Positions 34,145 to 44,837 are shown, numbered from the stretch's first letter. The stretch: DNA of 64,000 bases from Atopobium sp. ICM42b (GCA_000564995.1 JDFH01000006.1:124001-188000); one strand, 5' to 3'. The notes: a model not told the origin generated them from the sequence alone. Program-made: numbers and translations.

Positions 34145-35083
34145 CTAGTCCTCAGTTGAGTAGCCCAGGCGCTTAATCTCATTGGCATCACGCCTCCAGA
34201 GAGGCTGAACGCGCACCTGCAGGTCAAGGTAAACCTTGCGACCAAACAGTTTCTCCAAGTCTTTTCTAGCCTCAACGCCAACGCGTTTAATCATAGAGCC
34301 GCCCTGGCCAACTACGATGCCCTTTTGTCCTTCTCGCTCAACCAAAATGGTGGCAGAAATAGATAAATGCCCGTCCGTTGCTACCTCATAGGAATCACAA
34401 ACAACGGCAACGGAATGGGGAACTTCTTGACGAAGATTCAACAAGAGCTTCTCGCGAACAAACTCTGCTACCAGGTCTTCTGGCAATGCGTCAGTCTCCA
34501 TGTCCTCTGGGAACCACATGGGACCCTCAGGAAGATGCTCTGAAACAAGCGCAATAAATGCCTGGATATTGAAGTCTTCTGGAGCAGAAACAACAAGCAC
34601 GTCATCAAAGTGCGCAAGAGCCTGTGCGGCCTCAAGCTGTTCTGCTACTTGCTCTGGAGTTGCAATGTCAGCCTTGGTAATAACCAGCAGCTTAAAGGCA
34701 GCATGTGCCTGCTCAACATGATTGGCAACCCATTCATCTCCACGACCAACAGGCTTGGTAGCATCAATCAAAAAAGCAATGACATCAGCGTCATTAAGCT
34801 CTCCGAGCGCTGCCTTGTTAAGCTCTTTTCCAAGAGCGTCTTTGGGCTTGTGGAGGCCTGGAGTATCTACAATGACCAGCTGAGAGTTCTCTCCATTCAC
34901 CACTGCCCTAAAACGACGGCGCGTTGTCTGGGCAACAGGGCTTGCAATAGCTACTTTCTGGCCCATGCAAGCATTTAACAGTGTGGACTTACCAACACTT
35001 GGACGACCAACTAAAGCAACAAAACCGCTCCTAAATGGAGTGGTCTCAGATGTAGTGTTTTCAGAAACTGAATTGGCGGTCAT
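34145..35083 (-). CDS. era: GTPase Era
   Basis: The 312-residue protein has G1 GRPSVGKST, G3 DTPGLHKP and G4 TKAD-type motifs and a C-terminal KH domain (ILVEREGQKGIVVGQGGSMIKRVGVEARKDLEKLFGRKVYLDLQVRV). Era binds the 3' end of 16S rRNA in 30S assembly. It is in the ybeY-dgkA-era-recO cluster conserved in Gram-positives. Confidence 0.97.
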   Translation of the reverse strand: MTANSVSENTTSETTPFRSGFVALVGRPSVGKSTLLNACMGQKVAIASPVAQTTRRRFRAVVNGENSQLVIVDTPGLHKPKDALGKELNKAALGELNDADVIAFLIDATKPVGRGDEWVANHVEQAHAAFKLLVITKADIATPEQVAEQLEAAQALAHFDDVLVVSAPEDFNIQAFIALVSEHLPEGPMWFPEDMETDALPEDLVAEFVREKLLLNLRQEVPHSVAVVCDSYEVATDGHLSISATILVEREGQKGIVVGQGGSMIKRVGVEARKDLEKLFGRKVYLDLQVRVQPLWRRDANEIKRLGYSTED

Positions 35084-35095
35084 ATGTCCTCCAAC

Positions 35096-35473
35096 TTACC
35101 AATGAAAAATTGCTCGCGAGAAAATCAAAAGTCCTATAAGAGCTGCGGTAATGCTAATACAGCATGAAGCTGCCGCAGCAATATCTTTGGCTTTACCGGC
35201 CATAGGATGAAACTCAGGAGAAACCAGGTCCACTACAGTTTCTATTGCCGTGTTAAGGAGCTCTGTAGTTAAAACCGCACCAATACACGCGAGGACAAGT
35301 GCCCAGCTTACGGCATCCAAGCCAACAAACAATCCCGCAACTACGGTCAATACAGCAGCTACTGACATACGGCGCAGGTTTGTCTCTTGAGCAAACGCTT
35401 GGCGAGCGCCCTGTAGTGCAAAGAGAAGGCCGCGCTTAAAGCTTGGATGTCTGCCTTTAGATCCCGGAATCAT
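35096..35473 (-). CDS. dgkA: Diacylglycerol/undecaprenol kinase family protein
   Basis: The 125-residue protein has three membrane segments and the DgkA motif ELLNTAIETVVDL with AKDIAAAA further on. Gram-positive members phosphorylate undecaprenol for lipid-carrier recycling rather than diacylglycerol; which one applies here cannot be told. It begins at the ybeY stop and precedes era. Confidence 0.92.
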   Translation of the reverse strand: MIPGSKGRHPSFKRGLLFALQGARQAFAQETNLRRMSVAAVLTVVAGLFVGLDAVSWALVLACIGAVLTTELLNTAIETVVDLVSPEFHPMAGKAKDIAAAASCCISITAALIGLLIFSRAIFHW

Positions 35474-35982
35474 TACTCGTCAATCCCCTCACGGTGGCGA
35501 GTCAATACAACTGGCTCAATAGTCCTATCCGTTGAAAGCAAAGCAACAAGAGCGTCCTCACGAGCCTCCATAACCTCTGCCTCATCGTCTTCAATGTGAT
35601 CATATCCAAGCAGGTGAAGCATGGCGTGAACAAGCATGAGCCTAAACTCGTCTGCCTCCGTAGTACCATATTCTTTTGCCTGACGTGCAATAAAGTTAGG
35701 AGCCAGAATAATATCGCCTAGCTCACACATTTCACCAGGAGCCAAATCTGGATCATCAGGTCGCTCTACCTCAAGTGAGATAACGTCTGTGGGCGCATTT
35801 TTTTCTCGCCACTCAAGATTTACCTGCTGAATCTCTTCATCGCTGACAATAGAAATGGACACGGTACAAGGACGCTCTACACCCTCTTCAGAGAGTACAA
35901 GGTTGCAATCGGCTTCAATCTCTTCTACAGAAATTGGGCACGCGACGCCTTCTTCGATCACAATGTCGTACTCGTTAACCAC
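35473..35982 (-). CDS. ybeY: Endoribonuclease YbeY
   Basis: The 169-residue protein has the zinc motif HAMLHLLGYDH near residue 115. It takes part in 16S rRNA 3'-end maturation and quality control. Start is GTG at 35982 behind GGGAG; it lies one base from the phoH stop. A GGCGAGAA motif copy is within the gene. Confidence 0.95.
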   Translation of the reverse strand: MVNEYDIVIEEGVACPISVEEIEADCNLVLSEEGVERPCTVSISIVSDEEIQQVNLEWREKNAPTDVISLEVERPDDPDLAPGEMCELGDIILAPNFIARQAKEYGTTEADEFRLMLVHAMLHLLGYDHIEDDEAEVMEAREDALVALLSTDRTIEPVVLTRHREGIDE

Positions 35983-35983
35983 G

Positions 35984-36943
35984 TTACTCCCCTAGCTGTT
36001 TCTTCTCATACGCAGTGTATGCATCAACTATCTTACCAACCAACGTGTGGCGAACAATATCATTTCTATCTAAATCAACAAAAGCAACGTCTTCCAGATT
36101 ACCCAACACCTGTCGAGCAACGTCCAGACCACTTCTTCCCACAAGGTCTCGCTGTGTTGCATCACCGGTAATAACAAATTTTGACGAGAAACCCAGGCGA
36201 GTCAGAAACATTTTCATCTGCTCAGGGGTGGTGTTTTGCGCCTCATCCAAAATGACAAACGCATCATTCATGGTACGACCACGCATAAATGCAAGCGGAG
36301 CAATTTCAACAATTCCCTGTTCAACAAGGTTATTTGCGTACTCCATGGAGGTCATATCAAAGAGGGCGTCATAGAGCGGTCTAATGTAGGGATCAAGCTT
36401 CTCTTGAAGTGTTCCCGGGAGAAAACCAAGAGACTCTCCCGCTTCTACAACAGGTCTTACTAGCACAATTCTGCTGATTTGCTGAGAAGTCAAAGCTGCA
36501 AGCGCCATGGCAACTGCCAAATAGGTTTTGCCGGTACCCGCAGGACCAATACCAAAGGTTATAGAGTTGTTTGCAATTGCCTTGGTATACGCTATTTGAC
36601 CTTGTGTTTTAGGCTGAATTGCTTTGCCTTTATGAGTTACAAACAGGGTACGTGTTCCCGTATGCTCTAAGTTGGCATTTCTTTTTGTACTATCAAGCAG
36701 CAACTTTACGTCTTCAAGCGTTGGCCTAGATCCAGACTCGACCATTTGAATTAGGTGAGAAAAAATAAGCGTTAACTGCTCAATTTCTTGAGAAGTTCCC
36801 GACAAAAAGATTGCTTTGCCTCTGACTGAAATAAGAGCCGCACATGACGCTTCAATTTCTCTGAGCAAACTATCAGCTGGACCTGTCAGATATAAAGGAT
36901 CCACTGAATCAGGAATAGTTAAGCGAATCTGTGTTGGCTCCAT
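35984..36943 (-). CDS. phoH: PhoH family ATPase
   Basis: The 319-residue protein has the P-loop GPAGTGKTYLAVAMALAAL and Walker B VILDEAQNTTPEQMKMFLTRLG, with a small KH-like N-terminal domain. Cytoplasmic PhoH proteins sit next to ybeY and era and are thought to act in RNA metabolism. Same-strand cluster with ybeY directly after. Confidence 0.94.
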   Translation of the reverse strand: MEPTQIRLTIPDSVDPLYLTGPADSLLREIEASCAALISVRGKAIFLSGTSQEIEQLTLIFSHLIQMVESGSRPTLEDVKLLLDSTKRNANLEHTGTRTLFVTHKGKAIQPKTQGQIAYTKAIANNSITFGIGPAGTGKTYLAVAMALAALTSQQISRIVLVRPVVEAGESLGFLPGTLQEKLDPYIRPLYDALFDMTSMEYANNLVEQGIVEIAPLAFMRGRTMNDAFVILDEAQNTTPEQMKMFLTRLGFSSKFVITGDATQRDLVGRSGLDVARQVLGNLEDVAFVDLDRNDIVRHTLVGKIVDAYTAYEKKQLGE

Positions 36944-36954
36944 GTTCCCCCAAT

Positions 36955-38226
36955 TTATAAATGAGTAGCTTTTAGCGTTCCATTAGGTAAAACTTCATCA
37001 AAGCGCATAGCGATAAGTTCATCAAGTTCAATAGTAGGGTCAACCTGGACATCAAAAAGACCGCCAGAAATTCCCCTACCAGGATACTGTACCACCACAT
37101 TATCGCAGGTACCAACTAGCTTCTTAGCAGCATCAAAGCGCATAGCATTACCCAGATCACGCATTTTCTTTGCGCGCTCAGCCATCACTTTTGGATCTAC
37201 CTGATTTGGAGCAGTAGCCGCGGGCGTTCCAGGTCGCTTGGAATACCTAAATACATGCATCTTTGAAAAGCCCATCTGACGACAAAACTCAAACGACTCT
37301 TCAAATTCTTTATCAGTTTCTCCAGGGAAACCAACAATAAGGTCCGTTCCTAACGCAATAGTTGGCAGTACCGAGCGAGCTTCCTCAACAGCGTTGCGAT
37401 AAAGTTCTGTCCTATACACCCTGCCCATACGTGCAAGCGTAGCGTCACATCCGGATTGAAGGCAGATGTGCAAAAAAGGTGCAATTCTTCCGTTGGAAGC
37501 AGCAATAACCTCTACTAAACGAGCATTTACATCAGGTGGCTCAAGAGAAGAAAGCCTGAGGCGGCCTACCTCTGTTTTTTCAAGCACATACTCGAGAAGG
37601 TCTGGGAGCCTGAGGGTCTTCTTGCCCTCATCCTCAAGTTGAGCTTTATAGCTACCAAGATTAATTCCCGTAAGAACAACCTCTTGAGCTCCTCTGCTCA
37701 TAGCATCTTTTACCTGCAAAACAACTTCACGAGGATCAAGAGACTTACCTGCGCCACGTGCTTTCCACACAATGCAGAAGGTGCAACGATTATCGCAACC
37801 GTCTTGAATTTTGATGCCAGGGCGCGTACGACCTGTTGGAGTAGGCTTGGAGATGACAAGTCCGTCGTCGCTTACGGATTCTGGTGCAAAACCTAGCTCT
37901 TCAAGAACCCTATCTGCAACTTTGTCCTTCTCGGCTTCTACCACAACGTTAGGAGCAAGCGAGGCAAGTTCATCAGCAAAAAGACTTGCAACACAACCCG
38001 TTGCTACTACAAGAGGGGCTCCCGGCATAAGCGCTGCTTTACGCACAGCTTTTCTCGTCTTAGCTTCTGCTTCTGCGGTGACAGCACAGGTGTTGATAAC
38101 AATTGCCTGAGCTTCATCTTCTTCAACAATGCGACATCCCATGCGAAGCAGTGAATCCGCCATTAAATCAAGCTCAACGCGATTTACCCTACATCCAAGA
38201 TTTATGAGCGCAATACCATGAGCCAT
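36955..38226 (-). CDS. mtaB: tRNA t6A37 methylthiotransferase MtaB
   Basis: The 423-residue protein begins INLGCRVNRVELDLMADSL and has radical-SAM CDNRCTFCIVWKARG. The sequence is distinct from MiaB and RimO, and the dnaJ-mtaB neighbourhood supports MtaB, which makes ms2t6A37. Its ATG overlaps the dnaJ stop by one base. It is the third methylthiotransferase in the window. Confidence 0.93.
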   Translation of the reverse strand: MAHGIALINLGCRVNRVELDLMADSLLRMGCRIVEEDEAQAIVINTCAVTAEAEAKTRKAVRKAALMPGAPLVVATGCVASLFADELASLAPNVVVEAEKDKVADRVLEELGFAPESVSDDGLVISKPTPTGRTRPGIKIQDGCDNRCTFCIVWKARGAGKSLDPREVVLQVKDAMSRGAQEVVLTGINLGSYKAQLEDEGKKTLRLPDLLEYVLEKTEVGRLRLSSLEPPDVNARLVEVIAASNGRIAPFLHICLQSGCDATLARMGRVYRTELYRNAVEEARSVLPTIALGTDLIVGFPGETDKEFEESFEFCRQMGFSKMHVFRYSKRPGTPAATAPNQVDPKVMAERAKKMRDLGNAMRFDAAKKLVGTCDNVVVQYPGRGISGGLFDVQVDPTIELDELIAMRFDEVLPNGTLKATHL

Positions 38227-39431
38227 TAGCGCCTCTTCTTGGAAGTCTTCTTGGAAGTCTTTTTGGCGTTCTTATTTTTGTGATCTGAAGAATCTTTACC
38301 TTCAGATTGAGTGGTATGTGACTCATCTTGAGTGTCTTGAACACTACTTTGTTTACGCTCATCAATAAGTGAGGTGAGTGTATCTAACTGATCTTTGGTC
38401 AGCCCTGTTGAAGTCTCAATGTGAACCAGAACGTAAAGGTTTCCACGAGCCTTAGTATGCAAACGAGGCATGCCTTTACCAGCCACGCTTAGCTGCTGGC
38501 CATACTTACAACCTGCAGGTATAGAAATCTCAATAGTTTCATCTTTGATAATGCCGTCAATGGTAACGGTAGTGCCAACAATTGCCTCAAGAGAATCTAC
38601 ACTAACTGAAGTAAAGAGATCGTCTCCCCTGCGCTCAAAGTCTTTATGCTGGGAAACCTCAATAGTTACGATGAGGTCACCAGAGGTATCACCCCTGACA
38701 CCAGCCTCGCCCTTGCCGGTAATAGAAATTGACTGGCCAGAATGAACGCCTGCAGGAATTTCAACAGAAACACGCTCATGGTCAGGAGTTCTTCCCTGGC
38801 CACCACAGGTCTCACAGGCGTGTTCGACTTTTTTGCCTGTTCCTTGGCACTCTGGACATACAGTCTGAGACTGCATCTGACCAAAGACGGTATTTTGGAC
38901 CTGAACTACCGTACCCGTACCGTGACAGCGTGGGCAGTCTTCAATTTTTCCACCCTCACCAAGGCCGGTGCCATTACAGTCATCACAGGTAGAAAGTCTG
39001 TTATACGAGATAGTTTTTGTAACACCCGCAGCAGCCTCTTCCAAAGTGATAGAGAGTCTAATTCCCATATCACTACCACGAGTACGCTGAGCAGCGTTGC
39101 GACCACCATGGCCGCCGCCAAAAAAGGAGTCAAAGATATCTCCAAAGCCGCCAAAACCACCGCCAAAGATATCTGACATATCCACATAGCCGCCACCAAA
39201 ACCGGATGGACCATTAGGATCACCATAACGGTCATAGTTGGCACGTTTTTGCTCATCTGACAGCACAGAATAAGCTTCGTTTACCTCTTTAAACTTCTCT
39301 TCTGCATGAGGATCATCAGAAACATCAGGGTGCAGCTTTCTTGCCAGCTTTAGAAAAGCTCGCTTGATTGTTTTTTGGTCTGCATCACGAGCAACACCTA
39401 AGAGCTCGTAGAAGTCTTTCTTCTCTGCCAC
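38226..39431 (-). CDS. dnaJ: Chaperone DnaJ
   Basis: The 401-residue type I J-protein has a J domain with HPD (residues about 5-68), a Gly/Phe-rich region, four CxxCxGxG zinc repeats (CDDCNGTG, CPRCHGTG, CPECQGTG, CETCGGQG) and two C-terminal substrate-binding domains. The C-terminal tail is unusually Lys-rich (KKTSKKTSKKRR). It stimulates DnaK. No hrcA, grpE or dnaK is in the window; a second J-protein gene lies 33 bases upstream. Confidence 0.95.
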   Translation of the reverse strand: MAEKKDFYELLGVARDADQKTIKRAFLKLARKLHPDVSDDPHAEEKFKEVNEAYSVLSDEQKRANYDRYGDPNGPSGFGGGYVDMSDIFGGGFGGFGDIFDSFFGGGHGGRNAAQRTRGSDMGIRLSITLEEAAAGVTKTISYNRLSTCDDCNGTGLGEGGKIEDCPRCHGTGTVVQVQNTVFGQMQSQTVCPECQGTGKKVEHACETCGGQGRTPDHERVSVEIPAGVHSGQSISITGKGEAGVRGDTSGDLIVTIEVSQHKDFERRGDDLFTSVSVDSLEAIVGTTVTIDGIIKDETIEISIPAGCKYGQQLSVAGKGMPRLHTKARGNLYVLVHIETSTGLTKDQLDTLTSLIDERKQSSVQDTQDESHTTQSEGKDSSDHKNKNAKKTSKKTSKKRR

Positions 39432-39464
39432 GCTTACTAACTCTCCCCTTGTAAAACCTAAAAC

Positions 39465-40571
39465 TTAAATTCCCATATAGCCGACATGGCCTAATCCGGC
39501 CGTACAAGCATACAAAGTCATAATAATAATTGAGTAGAAGGCACCGTTGATAATTCCCGAAACAAAGGCATTTGCAAAGCTTCTCCACCAGCCAGCATTC
39601 ATCTTGACGCCATCTGCAAGAACATTTCTTATGCCAAATATCAAAAGCGGAATCAACACAATGGCAAATAGTGGTGAGCGTAAATTAAGCGCCACAAACA
39701 CAAGAAGCATTGCAGTTATACCTGTGATACGAGCTCCCGCGCGTTGGCGGAACGTCAACTGCTCTGAAGGAACCTTAACATTTACGATAAAATCACCAGT
39801 TGCAGAACAATTTGTTCCTGCATTTCCCATTCCAGGTACTCTGATTTGGTCACCATCATGTGAATTAGCTGGTACATCAACCATAATTTCGCTTGCAGAC
39901 AAAACACGTCCAGAACCACCACAAACGTCGCATGGGTCCTGTACGACGTGACCAGCGCCTTCACACTCTGGACAGTCAACTCTAAACTTGCCTACTCCAA
40001 AAATGGAAGAAAGATCAATGTCAATATGGCCCGTTCCGTGGCAGGTAGGACAGGTAGTTGCCTCAGTCTTATGCTGTGATCCCTTACCAGCACAAGCATC
40101 ACAAGTAACAAAGCGCTGATACGTGATGCCTTTCTTAACACCATTTTTAGCGTCTGTATCATTCAGCGTTAAGTCGTAGACAATATCTGCGCCAGTCTGA
40201 GGCTTGTATGCACGAGAGCGCTTTTGAGATCCAGTAGTCCAATTAGTAAAGTTGATATCACCAAACGGGAAGCCTCCCTCAAAAGGAGAACCTCCATAGG
40301 CAGATCCGCCAGGATAACCAGAAGGACCATAGCCGCCGCCATAGAAAGAGCCACTTCTCATTGCATCATATCGACGGCGTTTCTCGGTATCTGACAGAAC
40401 AGCATATGCCTCAGAAACCTCTTTAAAACGTTCTTCAGCATCGGGCTCTTTATTGATATCTGGATGAAGCTTACGAGCTTTAGTTTGAAAAGCTTTTCTA
40501 ATTTCTTCAGCTGTCGCGGACTCAGAAACACCAAGGATGGCGTAATAGTCCTTTTCGTTCATAGCAGCCAT
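39465..40571 (-). CDS. Membrane-anchored DnaJ paralogue
   Basis: ATG at 40571 ([15 protein letters not shown]) is chosen because GGAGAG is six bases upstream. The 368-residue protein has a J domain with HPD, a Gly-rich linker, four CxxCxGxG repeats and one C-terminal-type beta domain, but the second substrate-binding domain is replaced by about three or four membrane segments in the last 110 residues ([27 protein letters not shown] and others). This suggests a DnaK co-chaperone tethered to the membrane. It is upstream of a normal dnaJ and probably arose from it by duplication. Confidence 0.8.
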   Translation of the reverse strand: MAAMNEKDYYAILGVSESATAEEIRKAFQTKARKLHPDINKEPDAEERFKEVSEAYAVLSDTEKRRRYDAMRSGSFYGGGYGPSGYPGGSAYGGSPFEGGFPFGDINFTNWTTGSQKRSRAYKPQTGADIVYDLTLNDTDAKNGVKKGITYQRFVTCDACAGKGSQHKTEATTCPTCHGTGHIDIDLSSIFGVGKFRVDCPECEGAGHVVQDPCDVCGGSGRVLSASEIMVDVPANSHDGDQIRVPGMGNAGTNCSATGDFIVNVKVPSEQLTFRQRAGARITGITAMLLVFVALNLRSPLFAIVLIPLLIFGIRNVLADGVKMNAGWWRSFANAFVSGIINGAFYSIIIMTLYACTAGLGHVGYMGI

Positions 40572-40664
40572 GAAATCTCTCCGATTCAACCCATAATAAA
40601 TCTGCATCATGAGAACGTTTGAAAGTGTACCCACTTGTTTTGAACTTAATGCAGCACAAACACG

Positions 40665-41915
40665 TTACAAACGTAAATCCCAAAGACGTCCATAGAGCTC
40701 GTTGCCAAGCAGCCAGCCCTTCTCGGTAGGCTTATATGAAGCTCCAGTCCTAGAATTTGCCGCATCAACGTGAACTAACAGCCCATCTCGTACGCACGCA
40801 TCAAACACATCATGTAGACGCAATGCGCCAAATATCTGCTCAGACTCTTCTAAAAGCGCAGGCGAAATTGGCTCCATAAGACGAGCGTGCAGCATCAAAT
40901 CTTCTGCCACAGCTTCTTTTTGAGTCAGAAATTCAACATCAAACTCTGTCGAGAAAAGCGATGCACCTTCGGCAATTTTTCTTGGAGCATCAAGAACCAC
41001 CAGTCGCGCGCGTTCGGCATTTAGCGGACGATTTGGCAAAGAGGTGTTGACCTTGGCAAGTACATCGTACTCAGCTGCAGTCAACATGCTTGCAGCGCTC
41101 GTGCCAAGCCCAAGGTACGACTCGCCTGTCCAGTACATCTTATTGTGCTTACAGCTCTTCTGATTGCGAGCATAACTTGCCACCTCGTAGCGTTCAAACC
41201 CCGCCGCTTGGAGCGTCTTTGAGGCCGCCTGCATTCGATCTGCCTGCACGTCATAGGTGTTCCATGGAGTGTCTTTATCCTGGGTTTGCTTAGCCAGCGC
41301 CGTGCCGTCTTCAATGGTTAGCGGATAGACACTCACATGATTTACGCCAAGCGAGATAAATCTTGAGAGCGAAAACTCCCAAGAACTCTCTGTTTGCTCA
41401 GGAATTGCACACATAAGATCAACCGACACATCGTAACCATGCTCTTTTGCAGCAAGTACTCTGTCGTAAGCCAGGTCGGCCGAGTGAATTCTGCCCAGCT
41501 TCTTAAGCTCATTATCGTTAAAGCTTTGAACTCCCAAAGAAACTCGTGTTACCCCGCCCGTAGTAAGACTGGCGAGAAGATCATCAGATAGTGAGTCTGG
41601 ATTTGCTTCAATACTGAACTCATCAGGATTTACAATCGCAGAAGTGTGCTGCGCCAAATCCACTGCATCTTGACCAAGCAAGCTTGGCGTTCCACCGCCC
41701 ATATAAACTGTTTTTGTGGCTGATAACAAACCAAGCTGGGCAGCCTCGTCTAGCTGATGTTTTAGTGCTTTAACGTAATTATTCATGCGACTATCATCTT
41801 GTCTTGTAGACCAAGAAGAGAAATCGCAATAGAAGCATTTTTGAGAACAAAACGGAATATGCAGATAAAGTGCAGAGGTAGCCGTTTGATTGTATTTAGA
41901 CTGCCAGGAATCCAC
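40665..41915 (-). CDS. hemW: Radical-SAM heme chaperone HemW (coproporphyrinogen oxidase-like)
   Basis: The 416-residue protein has the HemW motif SALYLHIPFCSQKCFYCDFSS with the radical-SAM cysteines and no further HemN-specific cysteine, then GGGTPSLL. HemW inserts heme, rather than oxidising coproporphyrinogen. Start is a GTG at 41915 with a weak ribosome site, nine bases after the dus stop. A GGCGAGAA motif copy lies inside. Confidence 0.88.
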   Translation of the reverse strand: MDSWQSKYNQTATSALYLHIPFCSQKCFYCDFSSWSTRQDDSRMNNYVKALKHQLDEAAQLGLLSATKTVYMGGGTPSLLGQDAVDLAQHTSAIVNPDEFSIEANPDSLSDDLLASLTTGGVTRVSLGVQSFNDNELKKLGRIHSADLAYDRVLAAKEHGYDVSVDLMCAIPEQTESSWEFSLSRFISLGVNHVSVYPLTIEDGTALAKQTQDKDTPWNTYDVQADRMQAASKTLQAAGFERYEVASYARNQKSCKHNKMYWTGESYLGLGTSAASMLTAAEYDVLAKVNTSLPNRPLNAERARLVVLDAPRKIAEGASLFSTEFDVEFLTQKEAVAEDLMLHARLMEPISPALLEESEQIFGALRLHDVFDACVRDGLLVHVDAANSRTGASYKPTEKGWLLGNELYGRLWDLRL

Positions 41916-41924
41916 AACAAATCA

Positions 41925-43016
41925 CTAGCTCATAGGTAGATTATGCTCAGGAAATTCTTGCTCACCCTCAAGCCGCTTGACGGTTTCTTTAATCTCTAGT
42001 GCAAGATCAATAAAATCCTGGGCCGTAACGCACTTTACTGACTTTCCACGCCAATAGGCTGCGTTTGGAATACCTCTAAAATACCAGGTAGAAAGGCTTC
42101 TAGCGCGAGCAATATGAATATCCGCAGCGTCAAGCAACCTTACATGCATCATAAAAGATGCAAGCATTTGGTCAAGCGTTGGAACAAGCACAGGTTGACC
42201 CTCAACTAAAGCTTGAGTGTTTTTAAAAATCCACGGATTTCCGTACGTTCCGCGAGCAATCATTACAGCCGTTACACCTGTCTCTGTAAGAGCATGAGCT
42301 GCTGCTTCAGCAGAGAGCATATCGCCAGAGCCTATAACAGGAATTGAAACAGCATCGCAAACTCTATTAACGGTCTCCCATTCCGCCTGACCTCGATACA
42401 TCTGGGTGGCAAAGCGGCCATGAATAGCAACAGCAGACGCTCCAGCAGCCTCCATGGCGCGAGCAAACTCAGGTGCCACTTCCTCATCCTGACGTCTACC
42501 ACGCCTAATCTTGACAGTGACAGGTACGCTAACCTCAGACAGACAAGCCTTAACCAAATCTGCAGCAAGCTCTGGGGTATCGAGAAGGGCTGAACCCTCC
42601 CCTTTTTTAACCACCTTAGGAACAGGACAAGCCATATTGATATCGATAAGAGCCAGCTTATCCCCTAAACGCTCACTAATCTGAGCTGCTGCTTCTTTAA
42701 ACTGATCTGGCTTTGAACCAAAGAGTTGAACAGCAATATCAGGCTCTGTTGCAAGAGGCTCTACAAGCTCCCAGGTTTTATCGCCACCATAATGAATTCC
42801 TGCAACAGAAACCATTTCTGAATACGCAAGACCTGCTCCGCCAGCTCGAGCCATAGTGCGATACACGCCATCGCTGACACCGGCCATAGGGGCCATAAGC
42901 ACGGGATTTGCAGACAGGCGCTCCTTAAGTGAAGTACCTGACGCAAAAGGAATAATGCGAGAAGAAAGACCAGCTTCAGGGGCACAGGTTGCAATAATAG
43001 TTTGAAGCGATTCCAC
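41925..43016 (-). CDS. tRNA-dihydrouridine synthase
   Basis: The 363-residue FMN protein has a TIM-barrel with VLMAPMAGVSDGVYRTMARAGGAGLAYSEMVS, DINMACPVPKVVKKGEGSALLDTPELAADLV and the catalytic Cys in that segment (ACPVPK). It reduces uridines in the tRNA D-loop. Family members in Gram-positives are usually DusB-like. Start is GTG at 43016. Confidence 0.92.
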   Translation of the reverse strand: MESLQTIIATCAPEAGLSSRIIPFASGTSLKERLSANPVLMAPMAGVSDGVYRTMARAGGAGLAYSEMVSVAGIHYGGDKTWELVEPLATEPDIAVQLFGSKPDQFKEAAAQISERLGDKLALIDINMACPVPKVVKKGEGSALLDTPELAADLVKACLSEVSVPVTVKIRRGRRQDEEVAPEFARAMEAAGASAVAIHGRFATQMYRGQAEWETVNRVCDAVSIPVIGSGDMLSAEAAAHALTETGVTAVMIARGTYGNPWIFKNTQALVEGQPVLVPTLDQMLASFMMHVRLLDAADIHIARARSLSTWYFRGIPNAAYWRGKSVKCVTAQDFIDLALEIKETVKRLEGEQEFPEHNLPMS

Positions 43017-43025
43017 AGATACCTT

Positions 43026-44837
43026 CTACTCGTCATCAACCTTGAGAACAGCCAAGAACGCCTCTTGGGGCACTTCGACTGAGCCAATCTGCTTCATGCG
43101 CTTCTTACCCTCTTTTTGCTTCTCGAGCAGTTTGCGCTTTCTGGAAATGTCGCCGCCGTAGCACTTGGCTAAGACGTCCTTTCTACGCGCGCGAACAGTA
43201 GAACGAGAGATGATTTTATTGCCAATTGCACCCTGAATAGGAACCTCAAAAAGTTGCTGTGGAATAATGCCTTTAAGCCTGTCGCAAAGACCACGAGCAA
43301 GATCGTATGCTTTGTCTTTGTGAACAATAAACGAGAGCGCATCAACAACGTCTCCAGCAAGCAAGATATCAAGCTTAACCAGGTCAGAAGTGCGGTACGA
43401 ATCAAATTCATAGTCAAGTGAGGCATAGCCTTTAGTTCTACTCTTAAGCTGATCAAAGAAGTCCAAGATAAGCTCAGCTAGAGGAATACTAAAAATCATC
43501 TCAACGGACTTATCAGACAAATACACCATGTCCTCAGATACGCCACGATGATCAACAACAAGCTGCATAACCGTGCCAACAAACTCGGGAGGCACAATAA
43601 TTTTTGCCTTGAGGTACGGCTCATCAATGCGGTCAATCTTAGTAACCTCTGGAAGATCTTGAGGACTGGTGATCTCAATCATAGTTCCATCGGTCTTATA
43701 GACGTGATAGTCAACAGAGGGACTGGTAGCAATCAAGTCCAGGTCAAACTCACGCTCAAGACGTTCTTTGACAACCTCCATGTGGAGAAGACCCAAAAAG
43801 CCTACTCTGAAGCCAAATCCCAAAGCAACAGACGTCTCTGGAGACCACGTAAGAGATGGATCATTAACGTGCAACTTATCAAGTGCGTCACGGAGATTCT
43901 CGTACTGCTTGTTATCAACCGGGAAAAGACCGGTAAATACCATTGGTTTTGCCTCACGATAACCTGGTAGTGGTTCTGCACAAGGATTTTGCTTATAGGT
44001 CAGCGTGTCTCCAACGCGGACAGCTTCAGGGTCTTTGAGGCCAGTTACCACATAGCCAACTTCACCAACAGAAAGCTGGTCAACAGCCATCTCAAGAGGT
44101 CTCTTAGCGCCAACTTCTTCAACAAGAAAAGGCATAGATCCCTGCATCATAAGAAGCTGATCGCCGGCTTTGATTGAACCATCAAAAACACGCACTGTTG
44201 CAACGACGCCTCTGAACTGGTCAAAATACGAGTCAAGAATAAGCGCCTTAAGTGGAGCTGTAGGGTCTCCCTTTGGAGGAGAAACCAAATACACCAAAGC
44301 CTCAAGGAGCTCGTGAATACCCTCACCTGTTTTACCAGAGACACATACCGCATCATCAGCCGGGATAGCAAGAACATCTTCAATTTCTGCACGTACCTCT
44401 TCAGGTCGAGCAGATGGAAGGTCAATCTTATTGATTGCAGGAACAATATCCAGGTTAGCGTTCATGGCCAGCATGGCGTTTGAGACAGTCTGTGCCTCAA
44501 CGCCTTGCGTTGCATCAACAACCAGCACTGCACCCTCACAAGCAGCCAAAGACCTTGAGACCTCATAGGTAAAGTCAACGTGGCCTGGGGTGTCAATCAG
44601 GTTGAACTGATAGCGCTCTCCGTCATCTGCGTCATACATGACGCGGACTGCGTTTGATTTAATGGTAATTCCACGCTCACGTTCAATGTCCATAGTGTCC
44701 AAGAGCTGTGACTCCATATCGCGTTCTTCAACGGTATGAGTAAGCTCCAAAATGCGGTCACTGATGGTAGATTTACCGTGATCGATGTGCGCAACAATAG
44801 AGAAGTTGCGAATATGTGAAGTATCCTGTGTATTCAT
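43026..44837 (-). CDS. lepA: Elongation factor 4 (LepA)
   Basis: The family begins [16 protein letters not shown], which places the start at ATG 44837 even though no clear ribosome site precedes it; the longer upstream frame is not supported. The 603-residue GTPase has EF-G-like domains and the LepA-specific C-terminal basic domain ([34 protein letters not shown]). It back-translocates or rescues ribosomes. It is divergent from rpsT across about 110 bases. Confidence 0.96.
   Translation of the reverse strand: MNTQDTSHIRNFSIVAHIDHGKSTISDRILELTHTVEERDMESQLLDTMDIERERGITIKSNAVRVMYDADDGERYQFNLIDTPGHVDFTYEVSRSLAACEGAVLVVDATQGVEAQTVSNAMLAMNANLDIVPAINKIDLPSARPEEVRAEIEDVLAIPADDAVCVSGKTGEGIHELLEALVYLVSPPKGDPTAPLKALILDSYFDQFRGVVATVRVFDGSIKAGDQLLMMQGSMPFLVEEVGAKRPLEMAVDQLSVGEVGYVVTGLKDPEAVRVGDTLTYKQNPCAEPLPGYREAKPMVFTGLFPVDNKQYENLRDALDKLHVNDPSLTWSPETSVALGFGFRVGFLGLLHMEVVKERLEREFDLDLIATSPSVDYHVYKTDGTMIEITSPQDLPEVTKIDRIDEPYLKAKIIVPPEFVGTVMQLVVDHRGVSEDMVYLSDKSVEMIFSIPLAELILDFFDQLKSRTKGYASLDYEFDSYRTSDLVKLDILLAGDVVDALSFIVHKDKAYDLARGLCDRLKGIIPQQLFEVPIQGAIGNKIISRSTVRARRKDVLAKCYGGDISRKRKLLEKQKEGKKRMKQIGSVEVPQEAFLAVLKVDDE

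Noticed and set aside
40665..41915. HemN (oxygen-independent coproporphyrinogen oxidase) for this gene
   Set aside because: The HIPFCSQKCFYCDF pattern and absence of the extra HemN cysteine fit HemW, and no heme pathway genes are nearby.
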